From Cryomorphaceae bacterium (GTDB lineage: Bacteria; Bacteroidota; Bacteroidia; Flavobacteriales; Schleiferiaceae): a DNA stretch of 54,180 bases. Both the position numbers and the translations under genes were made by a program. The stretch is taken from contig WTIZ01000066.1 of assembly GCA_011525035.1 (NCBI GenBank), positions 59,116-113,295 on the forward strand, read 5' to 3'. Of the stretch, positions 9,535-17,510 are shown piece by piece. A model generated the notes under the pieces. The model did not search any database, was not told the DNA's origin, and was given only the letters and a program-made list of their open reading frames with translations. Each line of letters starts with the position of its first letter. Position 1 is the stretch's first letter.

Positions 9535-10353
9535 TTAAGGAATTAGCACTTTTAAATTGTGGTGCCAATTTTCGCCTTCAACGCGCAATACGTGAATTCC
9601 AGTACTCCATCCCAACGTACTTAGGTGGTGAGAAGCCTTAGGATCAGCATTGTACAGCTCCTTGCCTTGCATATCGAAGATGCGTAAACCAATAGGTGAA
9701 TCTGTACTTACATTCATAGAATGACCGTCCTGAGCAACACGAAGATTGCGCAACACGCGGTCCATCACATCAAGAAGTTCAAAAGCAACAGTAAAGGAAG
9801 TATCCTTCTCAGGGTTGAAACTCCAATCCTTGATGGTGAAGCTCTTCGCACTATCAGCCACATCCATACGCAGCCATCCAAAACATGCGCTATCATCCTT
9901 CAAGATGCGCAACCCTAAGTAACCGTCTGTTACTGGACCTGCCCAGTTGGAATTCGGATAAGCAACACCGTCGACCAAGAACGCCATGTACCCTACTTTC
10001 AATGAGTTATTGATGCCAGAGAATCCAGCACTCGGGTTCAATACTGTTCCAGGAACCGCATTAGCCACATAGTTGAAGCTATTCGCAGCAGCGCCCAATG
10101 CAAGATTTCCTTCAATACTGTCGCCAGGGCGCAGAAGGATGGAAGTTACATTGCCTAATTGGCCACCGTTAAGAACGTGTTCAATGGTAAAGTCAACGAT
10201 GGTATCGCCGTCTAAATCCAATTCAAAAATGCCATCAACAACAGTAGTGTCGTCGATATCTGTATACAGCAATTGTGCTTGTGCAGAATTCGCTCCAAGG
10301 ACTGCAGCAGCAGCGCCTAAGTACGAGGAGATTTTCTTGGATTTGTCATTCAT
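9535..10353 (-). CDS. Secreted T9SS cargo protein, type A sorting domain
   Basis: A 272-residue secreted protein. The N-terminus (KKISSYLGAAAAVLGANSAQAQ) is a signal peptide. The middle is rich in aspartate and glycine (DIDDTTVVDGIFELDLDGD) with no family that I recognise; this acidic stretch could bind calcium. The last ~75 residues, with PIGLRIFDMQGKELYN, an L-S-T-L-G-W-STGIHVLRV segment and a final LKVLIP strand, match a type A C-terminal sorting domain. Such a domain directs cargo through the PorSS/type IX system across the outer membrane. A -7 box five bases upstream of the ATG suggests a near-leaderless transcript of its own. Confidence 0.82.
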   Translation of the reverse strand: MNDKSKKISSYLGAAAAVLGANSAQAQLLYTDIDDTTVVDGIFELDLDGDTIVDFTIEHVLNGGQLGNVTSILLRPGDSIEGNLALGAAANSFNYVANAVPGTVLNPSAGFSGINNSLKVGYMAFLVDGVAYPNSNWAGPVTDGYLGLRILKDDSACFGWLRMDVADSAKSFTIKDWSFNPEKDTSFTVAFELLDVMDRVLRNLRVAQDGHSMNVSTDSPIGLRIFDMQGKELYNADPKASHHLSTLGWSTGIHVLRVEGENWHHNLKVLIP

Positions 10354-10358
10354 GTCGG

Positions 10359-10366
10359 CAAATATA
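10359..10366 (-). promoter_or_regulatory. -7 box for the T9SS cargo gene
   Basis: TATATTTG on the minus strand, a perfect TAnnTTTG, lies only five bases from the ATG at 10353, in the 15-base gap after the upstream fusion gene. Confidence 0.55.
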
Positions 10367-10368
10367 GC

Positions 10369-12825
10369 TTAAAAGCGCCTGAGCTGTGGGGAAATAACAG
10401 TCTTTAACAACGAAATATCAACCTTCTTATTCACTGCGGAACTCAGGGCCTTTAGTGAGTGATCAAGTGCGCTACTCGTCTCTCCTGATTCCACCGCTTG
10501 GAGCAAGGACTCAAAAGACAGATCAATGATTTCATTATACGGGTCCAATTCTAATACCAAAGCCGTCTTCTCAAACTCTTCGGACCAATTCACCTTTTCC
10601 TGCCAGCCCAGTGGAACCTGCTCATTCCCTTTCATTCTTCGCTGACTTTGAAGGACAGCATCTAGATCTCGGTGCATACGGACTACCACCTTTCGCCCTT
10701 TGGGCAGGGGCGCCTGGCGCAAGAGTGGCTCCACAATCTTGATGGCTTTGCCGCGCTGGGCATCCAACCATCCCGCATCTAGTTCCCACTGGCGCACCTT
10801 TTCGTGCTCAAAATACCCCTTGGCATTGTGCTCGTCTTCACTTCGTACGCCATCCGAAACGGCAGCAACCCCACAAGCCTCAAGCAATTGCATCGCCAAG
10901 GAAGTACCGCTGCGCGGCGGGCCAGTGACAATAAATAAAGGCTCCTTCTCTTCAACCTCTAGCAGCTTCATCTGTAGCGCCTTCGCCGTACCAGCTTCCT
11001 CCATCATACCGAGTTTGGCAAAACAGAGTGCTGCGAGACCGTGTAAAGCAGGTTGGTAAAACAATAAGTTCAAACTTTCTAAAGCAGCGTCCAGGGCATC
11101 GTCCCACCTTTGCATTAGTAAGAAAGTACGTGCACGAAGGTTCCAAACATCTACCCCCTGATGCGCTTCATTATCTAGGAGCGTGGTCAATTCTTCTAGA
11201 TTCCCTGACTTCAGGAGTAATTGGCCCCACAAGACCACGACGCTCTCGTGCGAAGTACTGCTCAGTCCATGTGGAAGTTCAACAGTACCTGTAGCCTTCA
11301 AAGTGAGTAAGGCCTGATAATACGACCAGATCAAATTTTCCGGCGCATCTGCCTTGTTCACGATCTTTTCTAAGGCATTATAGTTACCGGCATCGGCCAG
11401 TACAGAGGCAGCTAATTGCAGATACCGCTCCGGCACTTCGGAGCGATCTGTGAGTGGTTCTATCACCTGCCATGCCTCAGACAGACGTTTTTCAGCGCGC
11501 AGACTCCGCGCCAAGTAATAGCGATTCTCTTGCAGCCTTCCTTCTTCACTGACCAATTGGTTTTCGTCCAAATAGCCCAAATCCACCAGGGATTTTAGCA
11601 ATTGCTCGTCGGCAGAGAACGCTTCTTCATTAACTCGCGCCTCCCCTGATTTCAAAGTTTGTACTTGCTTTCCGGTGAACGGCACAGGCACCCTACCCTC
11701 CATGCTCTTCGGGGCCTTTAACCCATGCGCAGCCAAAACAATAGGCGCAACATCTAATAGATTCAAGCCTTTCCAGTTCAGCTCATCGGTAAAGAGCGGG
11801 CCTTTGGCCGCGAACACCCCGTGGAAGTTGTGTTCCAATGCTGGCGCTCCAGCATGCTCCGGCAAGGCAATACTTCGTTCATTACCGGAAACAAAGCCGT
11901 GGTCGCTAATAAGCAACGCGGTGCCATTGGGGTCCAATTGGCCCATGAGTACACCCAAACACAAATCGTGCAAACGGTACGCGCTTTCCACAATGTGCTG
12001 ATACCGGGTAAAGTCTTCGTCACTCACCCCCACTAGCTGAGGCGGGGCATATTTCATCCCTAAGTGCTTATAATGATCGAGGGCGTCAAAATATATGCTG
12101 GCATGACCTCCTACTCCGTAATCCAGTGCGAACGTAGCCAACAGTTGAACGTTCAAAGCATGCGTAGTAATCTTCAGCACACTGCGCACCACATCATCCT
12201 TGCTGTCCAATTCCATATCGGGAAAGAATTGCGCAATAGCGGCCGCAGGAATTTCTTCAGGCTGTAACAATAGCGAAGACAAGAGCTCATGGTGCTCCTT
12301 TGGGGCCACCCCGTCCTGTAGCCAGCGTAAATCCTCGCTCACGGCTAGGTTTGAAACGCGCATTGCGCCCAATGAACTTTCTTTAGCAGGATGCGACGGC
12401 CACCACGCTACGCTCGTAGCGGGAACTCCTTGCTTTTCGAGGTAGTCAAAATAAGTAGGCATTTGGATGGACGAGCCTCGAACGGCGCGAATAGCACCCT
12501 CGTGCATTTCCGTAAATCCATGAATTCCGTGCGCCGATGGCCATGAAGAGGTGGCGATCGACGTCCAAAGCATTGGAGAGATGGGCGGGTCAAGCGTGGC
12601 TAAATTCGCATGTACTCCAGCACTCAACAGTTCTGCTAGCGCAGGCATCTTTCCTTGTTGTAAGAGCGGATACATGCTGTTCCAATCGGCGGCGTCCCAA
12701 CCAATGAGCATGCTATCATATAGTGGTCGCTCGGCAAGGTCAGGCAGTTCAATCCCCTTGAGCGCAGCCACATTTCTGTAACCGCCCGCCAAAAAACCAA
12801 GTGTATGTTTTGGATTCACTGCCAC
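10369..12825 (-). CDS. Phosphodiesterase/helical-repeat/sulfotransferase fusion
   Basis: An 818-residue cytoplasmic-looking protein with no signal peptide and three parts. Residues ~36-390 are an alkaline-phosphatase-superfamily phosphodiesterase/nucleotide pyrophosphatase domain: IGWDAADW supplies the first metal-binding aspartate, a Ser/Thr nucleophile probably lies in SPMLWTSIATSSWPSAHGIHG, and FDALDHYKH and LLISDHGF supply later metal ligands. Residues ~420-620 are helical, with TPR-like pairs (NLRARTFLLMQRWDDALDAAL). Residues ~626-818 start with FIVTGPPRSGTSLAMQLL, the PAPS 5'-phosphate-binding loop of sulfotransferases, followed by the VVVRMHRDLDAVLQSQRR segment. The fusion suggests a protein that both cleaves and transfers sulfate or phosphate esters on a shared substrate, but the substrate is unknown. 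Confidence 0.83.
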   Translation of the reverse strand: MAVNPKHTLGFLAGGYRNVAALKGIELPDLAERPLYDSMLIGWDAADWNSMYPLLQQGKMPALAELLSAGVHANLATLDPPISPMLWTSIATSSWPSAHGIHGFTEMHEGAIRAVRGSSIQMPTYFDYLEKQGVPATSVAWWPSHPAKESSLGAMRVSNLAVSEDLRWLQDGVAPKEHHELLSSLLLQPEEIPAAAIAQFFPDMELDSKDDVVRSVLKITTHALNVQLLATFALDYGVGGHASIYFDALDHYKHLGMKYAPPQLVGVSDEDFTRYQHIVESAYRLHDLCLGVLMGQLDPNGTALLISDHGFVSGNERSIALPEHAGAPALEHNFHGVFAAKGPLFTDELNWKGLNLLDVAPIVLAAHGLKAPKSMEGRVPVPFTGKQVQTLKSGEARVNEEAFSADEQLLKSLVDLGYLDENQLVSEEGRLQENRYYLARSLRAEKRLSEAWQVIEPLTDRSEVPERYLQLAASVLADAGNYNALEKIVNKADAPENLIWSYYQALLTLKATGTVELPHGLSSTSHESVVVLWGQLLLKSGNLEELTTLLDNEAHQGVDVWNLRARTFLLMQRWDDALDAALESLNLLFYQPALHGLAALCFAKLGMMEEAGTAKALQMKLLEVEEKEPLFIVTGPPRSGTSLAMQLLEACGVAAVSDGVRSEDEHNAKGYFEHEKVRQWELDAGWLDAQRGKAIKIVEPLLRQAPLPKGRKVVVRMHRDLDAVLQSQRRMKGNEQVPLGWQEKVNWSEEFEKTALVLELDPYNEIIDLSFESLLQAVESGETSSALDHSLKALSSAVNKKVDISLLKTVISPQLRRF

Positions 12826-12842
12826 AGCGTAAAAGTAATTGC

Positions 12843-12850
12843 TAAATTTG
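12843..12850 (+). promoter_or_regulatory. -7 box for the MacB-type permease gene
   Basis: TAAATTTG matches TAnnTTTG and lies 24 bases before the ATG at 12875. It falls inside a longer TTG-initiated reading frame, which argues for the ATG start. Confidence 0.55.
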
Positions 12851-12874
12851 GCTTACGCCCTAAGCACCCCACCT

Positions 12875-14113
12875 ATGCGACTAAAGAATTTCAAAGAAAC
12901 CACATCCCTAGCTTGGTCCGCTATCAAAGCTTCCCCGCTAAGGACCATCTTGACGTCGCTCATTATCTCCTTCGGAATCATGGCCCTTGTAGGCATTTTA
13001 AGTGCTACAGATGCCTTGAAACAAAGCCTAGAGAGCAACTTTACCTCCCTGGGTGCCAACACATTGACCATTCGAAATTCACAGGGCGGATTCTTCGTGG
13101 GCAATGCGGATTACAGACAAAACCCCGAAATTACTTACCGCGAAGCATTGCGCTTTAAGGAGCGTATGGACTATCCTGGGGCAAAAACATCCCTGACCTA
13201 TATCGCTTCAGGGACTGCCAAGCTTTCTTACCAAAATGTGAGTACCAACCCAAATACACTCATTACAGCAACGGACGAAAATTACATGTACACCGGGGGC
13301 TTCGATCTTGCGGAAGGGAGAAACTTCACCTTGGATGATGTGTATTCTGGACGCAACTATACCATATTGGGCAGTGAAACGAAACAAGATTTGTTTGGGG
13401 ACCAGCCGGCAGCAGGAAATACCATACGTATCCAAGGAAAACCCTATTTGGTTATCGGCACCCTTGCTGAGAAAGGGTCTTCAGGTCTGTTTTCTGGCGA
13501 CCGAGGTGCTTGGGTCACCTTAAACTATGCCCGTGCAAATTTCTCTGGGGGTTCACCGAATTATACGCTGAGTGTCAATGCACCAAGTGCTGAAACATTA
13601 GATGCGGTGCAAGGACAATGTATGGCGCTGATGCGTAGCGTAAGAAAATTGGTCCCAAAAGAACGCGACAACTTTAGCATCACACGCAGTGACAGCGTTG
13701 CAAAAAGTTTGATCGACAACTTAAACATGGTCACCACCGGTGCGTTTATCATTGGCTCTATTACCCTGCTTGGTGCATCCATTGCATTGATGAACATCAT
13801 GCTTGTAAGCGTTACTGAGCGTACCAGAGAGATTGGTACTCGCAAGGCCATAGGTGCCACGAAGAGGGCCATCAGTTCTCAGTTCCTTTCCGAAGCGGTC
13901 ATGATTACTCAAATCGGCGGATGGGCAGGTATTTTGTTCGGGATCATCATCGGTAATGTCGTAGCAAACCAGATTGGAGGATTCTTCTTCATTCCTTGGC
14001 TCTGGATTATCGTCGCCTTTGTGATCTCGGTGCTTGTTGGCGTTGCAGCAGGATGGTACCCGGCAACGAAGGCGGCAGACCTCGATCCCGTGGAAGCGCT
14101 GCGCTACGAATAG
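12875..14113 (+). CDS. ABC transporter permease, MacB/FtsX type
   Basis: A 412-residue type VII ABC permease. There is one transmembrane helix near residues 22-45 (TILTSLIISFGIMALVGI), then a large periplasmic MacB core domain, then three helices in the C-terminal FtsX region with VTERTREIGTRKAIGATKRAI before the second helix and YPATKAADLDPVEALRYE at the end. Such permeases pair with a separate LolD/MacB-type ATPase for efflux or mechanotransmission; no ATPase is adjacent here. The FtsE-like ATPase 34 kb away is a distant candidate only. The start at 12875 is preferred over an upstream TTG because of the promoter box at 12843. Confidence 0.92.
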   Translation: MRLKNFKETTSLAWSAIKASPLRTILTSLIISFGIMALVGILSATDALKQSLESNFTSLGANTLTIRNSQGGFFVGNADYRQNPEITYREALRFKERMDYPGAKTSLTYIASGTAKLSYQNVSTNPNTLITATDENYMYTGGFDLAEGRNFTLDDVYSGRNYTILGSETKQDLFGDQPAAGNTIRIQGKPYLVIGTLAEKGSSGLFSGDRGAWVTLNYARANFSGGSPNYTLSVNAPSAETLDAVQGQCMALMRSVRKLVPKERDNFSITRSDSVAKSLIDNLNMVTTGAFIIGSITLLGASIALMNIMLVSVTERTREIGTRKAIGATKRAISSQFLSEAVMITQIGGWAGILFGIIIGNVVANQIGGFFFIPWLWIIVAFVISVLVGVAAGWYPATKAADLDPVEALRYE

Positions 14114-14114
14114 G

Positions 14115-14282
14115 TTATTTCTTATCTACCTTGGCATATCCTGCGCTCGCTCCTAGCGCTACGCCTAGCGATAGCCACAAGCCCAGGTTGTCGGTCAATA
14201 TGCCTATTAATAGCCCAATCATCATTCCCACACCTAAGTACGGAACAACTCTCTTGTCGACGGCTTTAGTCTTCTTTTTCAT
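14115..14282 (-). CDS. Small two-helix membrane protein
   Basis: A 55-residue protein: a basic N-terminus (MKKKTKAVDKR), then two hydrophobic glycine-rich helices (PYLGVGMMIGLLIGIL and LWLSLGVALGASAGYA) and a basic end. I do not recognise the family. The frame is open upstream to 14330, but that longer form would begin inside the terminator of the ribosomal operon, so the ATG at 14282 is preferred. It ends one base after the convergent permease gene. Expression would need read-through of the terminator or an unseen promoter. Confidence 0.6.
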   Translation of the reverse strand: MKKKTKAVDKRVVPYLGVGMMIGLLIGILTDNLGLWLSLGVALGASAGYAKVDKK

Positions 14283-14296
14283 AACTGATAAAGTAT

Positions 14297-14324
14297 AAAA
14301 AAAGCCGCCCCGAGGGACGGCTTT
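14297..14324 (-). terminator. Terminator of the rpsF-rpsR-rplI operon
   Basis: On the minus strand AAAGCCG-T-CCC pairs with GGG-C-CGGCTTT, one mismatch in the stem, followed by a run of seven Ts. It lies 27 bases beyond the rplI stop. Confidence 0.88.
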
Positions 14325-14350
14325 ACGCATTCGCGATATAGGATTGTCGT

Positions 14351-14800
14351 TTAAGCTTCCGCTACAACGTCAAATTCAAAGTTTACTACAACTTCACGGT
14401 GCAAACGCACAGCAGCAGTGTAGTGACCTAGTGCCTTGATAGAACCACCAACGATTTGGATGAATTTCTTCTCAAGAGTAACACCAGCCTTCGCTAGTTC
14501 GTCTGCTACGTTTTGGTTAGTAACCGCACCGAAGAGCTTGTTACCTGTACCTACTTTAGCAGTCATCTTCAACTCAACACCAGCCAATTTCTCAGCAGTT
14601 GCTTTTGCATCAGCGATAGCTTGAGCTTCTTTGTGCGCACGTTGACGCAAGTTCTCAGCCAATACTTTCTTCGCGCTCTCTGTTGCCAATACTCCGAATC
14701 CTTGTGGGATCAAGAAGTTACGACCGTAACCGTCTTTTACAGTTACCACGTCATCAGCAAAACCTAAGTTTTCTACGTCTTTCTTTAGAATGATTTCCAT
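14351..14800 (-). CDS. rplI: 50S ribosomal protein L9
   Basis: A structural protein of the large ribosomal subunit, bound to 23S rRNA near the L1 stalk. The 149-residue length is normal. The N-terminal domain begins MEIILKKDVENLGFADDVVTVKDGYGRNFLIP, shown here only as its recognisable outline, followed by a long connecting helix rich in alanine and lysine and a C-terminal RNA-binding domain. It is the third gene of the operon, after rpsR with nine bases between, and is followed by a terminator. Confidence 0.98.
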   Translation of the reverse strand: MEIILKKDVENLGFADDVVTVKDGYGRNFLIPQGFGVLATESAKKVLAENLRQRAHKEAQAIADAKATAEKLAGVELKMTAKVGTGNKLFGAVTNQNVADELAKAGVTLEKKFIQIVGGSIKALGHYTAAVRLHREVVVNFEFDVVAEA

Positions 14801-14809
14801 GGTACTGAA

Positions 14810-15094
14810 TTATTTAAGGTTATCAGCTACGTAAGGCATCAATGCAATGTGACGAGCACGCTTGATAGCTGTAGATAATTTTCTTTGGTATTTCAATGAA
14901 GTACCGGTCAAACGACGTGGCAAGATTTTACCTTGTGGGTTTACAAAACGCAACAAGTAATCTGGATCCTTGTAGTCGATGTATTTGATACCGGCTTTCT
15001 TAAAACGACAGTACTTCTGTTGGTTGCCGCTTTCTACGTTGATAGGCTGTAGGTAACGAACGTCACCTTTTCCTCTAGTTCCTCTAGTTGCCAT
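14810..15094 (-). CDS. rpsR: 30S ribosomal protein S18
   Basis: A small-subunit protein that binds with S6 to the platform of 16S rRNA. At 94 residues it is slightly longer than E. coli S18 through an N-terminal tail. The core shows [15 protein letters not shown] and the [31 protein letters not shown] region, which carries the conserved basic RNA-binding helix. It lies between rpsF and rplI with gaps of 12 and 9 bases. Confidence 0.98.
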   Translation of the reverse strand: MATRGTRGKGDVRYLQPINVESGNQQKYCRFKKAGIKYIDYKDPDYLLRFVNPQGKILPRRLTGTSLKYQRKLSTAIKRARHIALMPYVADNLK

Positions 15095-15106
15095 AATTTC
15101 TTCTTA

Positions 15107-15439
15107 TTAAGCGTTAACTCTGGCACGACGCTTTGCAGCGTACTCGATGCCGTATTTATCCATTCTTACTGTCAAAAAGCGCATGATACGCTCGTCACGC
15201 TTAAACTCAACCTCTAGTGGTGCGATTGCCTCACCAGGAGCTGTGTATTCTACAAAGTGGTAAAAGCCACTTTTTTTCTTTTGGATTGGGTAAGCCATCT
15301 TCTTGAGGCCCCAATTTTCTTTGTTGATAATGCTCGCGCCTCTCTCTTTCAAGAATGACACGTACTTATCTACCGCTTCCTTTACCTGATCTTCAGATAA
15401 AACGGGATTCAAAATGAAAACGGTTTCGTACTGATTCAT
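15107..15439 (-). CDS. rpsF: 30S ribosomal protein S6
   Basis: The partner of S18 on the 30S platform. The 110-residue protein opens with [16 protein letters not shown] and has the [20 protein letters not shown] core typical of S6. It is first in the rpsF-rpsR-rplI operon, and a textbook Bacteroidota promoter lies 30 bases upstream. In other bacteria this leader can carry an S6:S18-binding motif, but the leader here is only about 25 bases and I see no such fold. Confidence 0.98.
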   Translation of the reverse strand: MNQYETVFILNPVLSEDQVKEAVDKYVSFLKERGASIINKENWGLKKMAYPIQKKKSGFYHFVEYTAPGEAIAPLEVEFKRDERIMRFLTVRMDKYGIEYAAKRRARVNA

Positions 15440-15468
15440 AATTAATTGAACTTAAAATTTAAGGAGTG

Positions 15469-15499
15469 CAAATGTACGAGACTTTTCCTTTTGTTCCAA
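15469..15499 (-). promoter_or_regulatory. rpsF operon promoter
   Basis: On the minus strand TTG (15497-15499), 20 bases, then TACATTTG (15469-15476): a full match to TTG-N17-23-TAnnTTTG, with the predicted transcript start about 25 bases before rpsF. Confidence 0.75.
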
Positions 15500-15563
15500 C
15501 TAATGTTAGCAACGTGTTTACAGCCTTTTTTTCTGCGGACATTTTATAGGTGCAAAGGTCGCT

Positions 15564-15571
15564 TATATTTG
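15564..15571 (+). promoter_or_regulatory. dnaX -7 box
   Basis: TATATTTG is a perfect TAnnTTTG and ends only four bases before the dnaX ATG, predicting a leaderless or nearly leaderless mRNA. No -33 TTG is evident. Confidence 0.55.
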
Positions 15572-15575
15572 TGGT

Positions 15576-17510
15576 ATGGAGCAATTCATTGTATCAGCAA
15601 GAAAATACAGACCACAGGCCTTTGAGTCGGTGGTTGGACAGCGTCATATCACCGATACACTGCTTAAAAGTGTGGCTAGTGATCACTTGGCGCAGGCCCT
15701 GCTGTTCTGCGGTCCACGTGGTGTTGGAAAAACGACATGTGCCCGTATTCTTGCGAAAGTCATCAATGGCGATGCGAATTTGACGGAAGAAGAATTGGCA
15801 TTGAACATCTTTGAATTGGATGCCGCATCAAACAACTCTGTGGATGATATCCGCCGTTTGATTGATCAAGTTCGATTCGCTCCACAAACTGGAAAATTCA
15901 AGGTCTATATTATTGATGAGGTGCACATGCTCTCTCAGCAGGCCTTCAACGCCTTCTTGAAGACCCTGGAAGAACCGCCAGCGCATGCCATCTTCATTCT
16001 GGCGACTACAGAGAAGCACAAGATTATACCAACCATCTTGTCGCGTTGTCAAATCTTTGACTTCAAGCGCATCACGGTGGATGATATTGCAGGGCATCTC
16101 GCATTCGTAGCTGAAAAAGAAGGTGTACAGGCAGAACCTGAAGCCCTGCACATGATTGCAGAAAAAGCCGACGGCGCCCTTCGCGATGCCTTGAGTTTGT
16201 TCGACCGTATGGTCAGCTTCTCAGGAAGCGAGCTCACCTATAATCAAGTAGTAGAAGTCCTAGACATATTAGATTACAACTACTTCTTCCGCTCGATCGA
16301 CCTCGCCGCCGGAGTCAATTACCCTGATCTGCTCCTCTTGTACAATGAGGTCTTAGAGAAAGGATTCAACGGCCACGAGTTTGTTGTCGGAATGGCCAAG
16401 CATTTCAGAGATCTATTGGTAGCTAGAGAACCTAGAACGGTAGAACTCCTCGAAGTTGGTCCAGCGATCAAACAGCGTTACCTCGAACAGAGCGCAGCAA
16501 CCTCTACAAGATTCTTGTTGCACGGATTGAAAGTCTTCAATGAGTTAGATGGTCAGTACAAGGCTTCGAGTCAGCCGAGAATTCTAGTAGAATTGGGTCT
16601 ACTTAAACTCGTCGAGTTCATCTCGCAAGAAAAAAAAAAGTCGCAACCCAGCGTAGCGCCTAAAGCTGAAGGTACGGATCAATACCTGCCCGATGCCCTC
16701 CCAAAAAGAGGTAATACCCCTGCTCCACCTGCACCTGCACCTGCCCCAGCAACGCAATCGGCTCCAGCACCCGTAACACCAGCTGCCGCACCTACGCCTG
16801 CTCCAGCTCCAGTTGCCACCGAGACTTCTTCAACAGCTCCAGCTCCACAAGCAGCACCTGCTGCCCCACAAACTGCTCCACCTGTACACAATACAGTAAG
16901 CGATTCTAATTTGCCTGAGGAGATGGCAGTTCCAGAGAATCCCTCTGTAGCACCGCCGCCTGAGGCCTCTCCAGCTGCTGCCTTTGACCTTCCGAAAGAA
17001 GGCAGACGTCGTAGAACTTCTGGAAAGAAAAAAGGCGGGTTATCACTGACGGCGATGATGGAGGAAATGGCCAGTGAGAACGAACCGACGAAGCCAACGG
17101 CTGAATCGGGTGAAAGCGATATTCCTGCAGCCGCGGCGGAAGGTCCACAGAACGTATATACGGAGCACGAATTAAAATTGGCCCTGGAAGAATATACCAA
17201 CCAGCGCCACGTCAAGACGGCCATCCGCAGCATGCTTCAGGCCCAAGTGCCGAAGATTTTGGACAAAAACACGTTGGAAATCACCGTGGATAACAACATC
17301 CAGCAAGGCTACTTTAATGACGAACAGAAAGAATTGGTCCCTTGGTTGCGTAAAAAGCTGGACAACTTCGCCCTTCGTTTTGAAGTGAAGATGGCGGAGA
17401 ATGTTCAAACGAAGAAACTCTATCTACCCGAGGAGAAATTCAAGCACATGGTGGAAAAGAACCCGAACCTGCTCTACCTGCGTGAGAAGCTTAATACCGA
17501 CCTGGAATAA
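15576..17510 (+). CDS. dnaX: DNA polymerase III gamma/tau subunit
   Basis: The clamp-loader ATPase that loads the beta clamp and couples polymerase to helicase. Of 644 residues, 1-~350 are the AAA+ and collar domains: Walker A GPRGVGKTT near 46-54, IIDEVHML near 114, sensor 1 ATTEKHK and arginine finger SRCQIF. The four-cysteine zinc module between Walker A and B in E. coli is absent, as I recall for other Bacteroidota. Residues ~365-450 are a Pro/Ala-rich linker, then a basic segment and a C-terminal tau-like domain. At the core/linker junction a run of ten As (16630-16639) contains A AAA AAG in frame, possibly giving a short gamma form. Confidence 0.97.
   Translation: MEQFIVSARKYRPQAFESVVGQRHITDTLLKSVASDHLAQALLFCGPRGVGKTTCARILAKVINGDANLTEEELALNIFELDAASNNSVDDIRRLIDQVRFAPQTGKFKVYIIDEVHMLSQQAFNAFLKTLEEPPAHAIFILATTEKHKIIPTILSRCQIFDFKRITVDDIAGHLAFVAEKEGVQAEPEALHMIAEKADGALRDALSLFDRMVSFSGSELTYNQVVEVLDILDYNYFFRSIDLAAGVNYPDLLLLYNEVLEKGFNGHEFVVGMAKHFRDLLVAREPRTVELLEVGPAIKQRYLEQSAATSTRFLLHGLKVFNELDGQYKASSQPRILVELGLLKLVEFISQEKKKSQPSVAPKAEGTDQYLPDALPKRGNTPAPPAPAPAPATQSAPAPVTPAAAPTPAPAPVATETSSTAPAPQAAPAAPQTAPPVHNTVSDSNLPEEMAVPENPSVAPPPEASPAAAFDLPKEGRRRRTSGKKKGGLSLTAMMEEMASENEPTKPTAESGESDIPAAAAEGPQNVYTEHELKLALEEYTNQRHVKTAIRSMLQAQVPKILDKNTLEITVDNNIQQGYFNDEQKELVPWLRKKLDNFALRFEVKMAENVQTKKLYLPEEKFKHMVEKNPNLLYLREKLNTDLE
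16630..16663 (+). promoter_or_regulatory. Candidate dnaX slippage/frameshift site
   Basis: Ten consecutive As followed by G read in frame as GAA AAA AAA AAG, which includes the heptamer A AAA AAG in the same phase as the E. coli dnaX frameshift site. The -1 frame meets TAA at 16661-16663 and the +1 frame TAG at 16654-16656. Slippage either way would yield a protein of about 355-362 residues lacking the linker and tau domains. Confidence 0.6.

Noticed and set aside
12839-12874. TTG start for the MacB-type permease
   Set aside because: It would be transcribed from upstream of the TAAATTTG box, which lies within it. The ATG at 12875 directly precedes the expected N-terminal helix.
15576-15900. 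DnaX without zinc cysteines, considered as a damaged or misassembled gene
   Set aside because: The reading frame is intact and the shortened loop runs smoothly into NIFELDAASNNSVDD. To my knowledge Bacteroidota DnaX usually lacks the module.
16679-17233. Long minus-strand open frame of 184 codons, rich in Ala/Gly
   Set aside because: It is antisense to the Pro/Ala-rich dnaX linker; the low-complexity codons of dnaX suppress stops on the other strand. It has no promoter and no plausible protein features.
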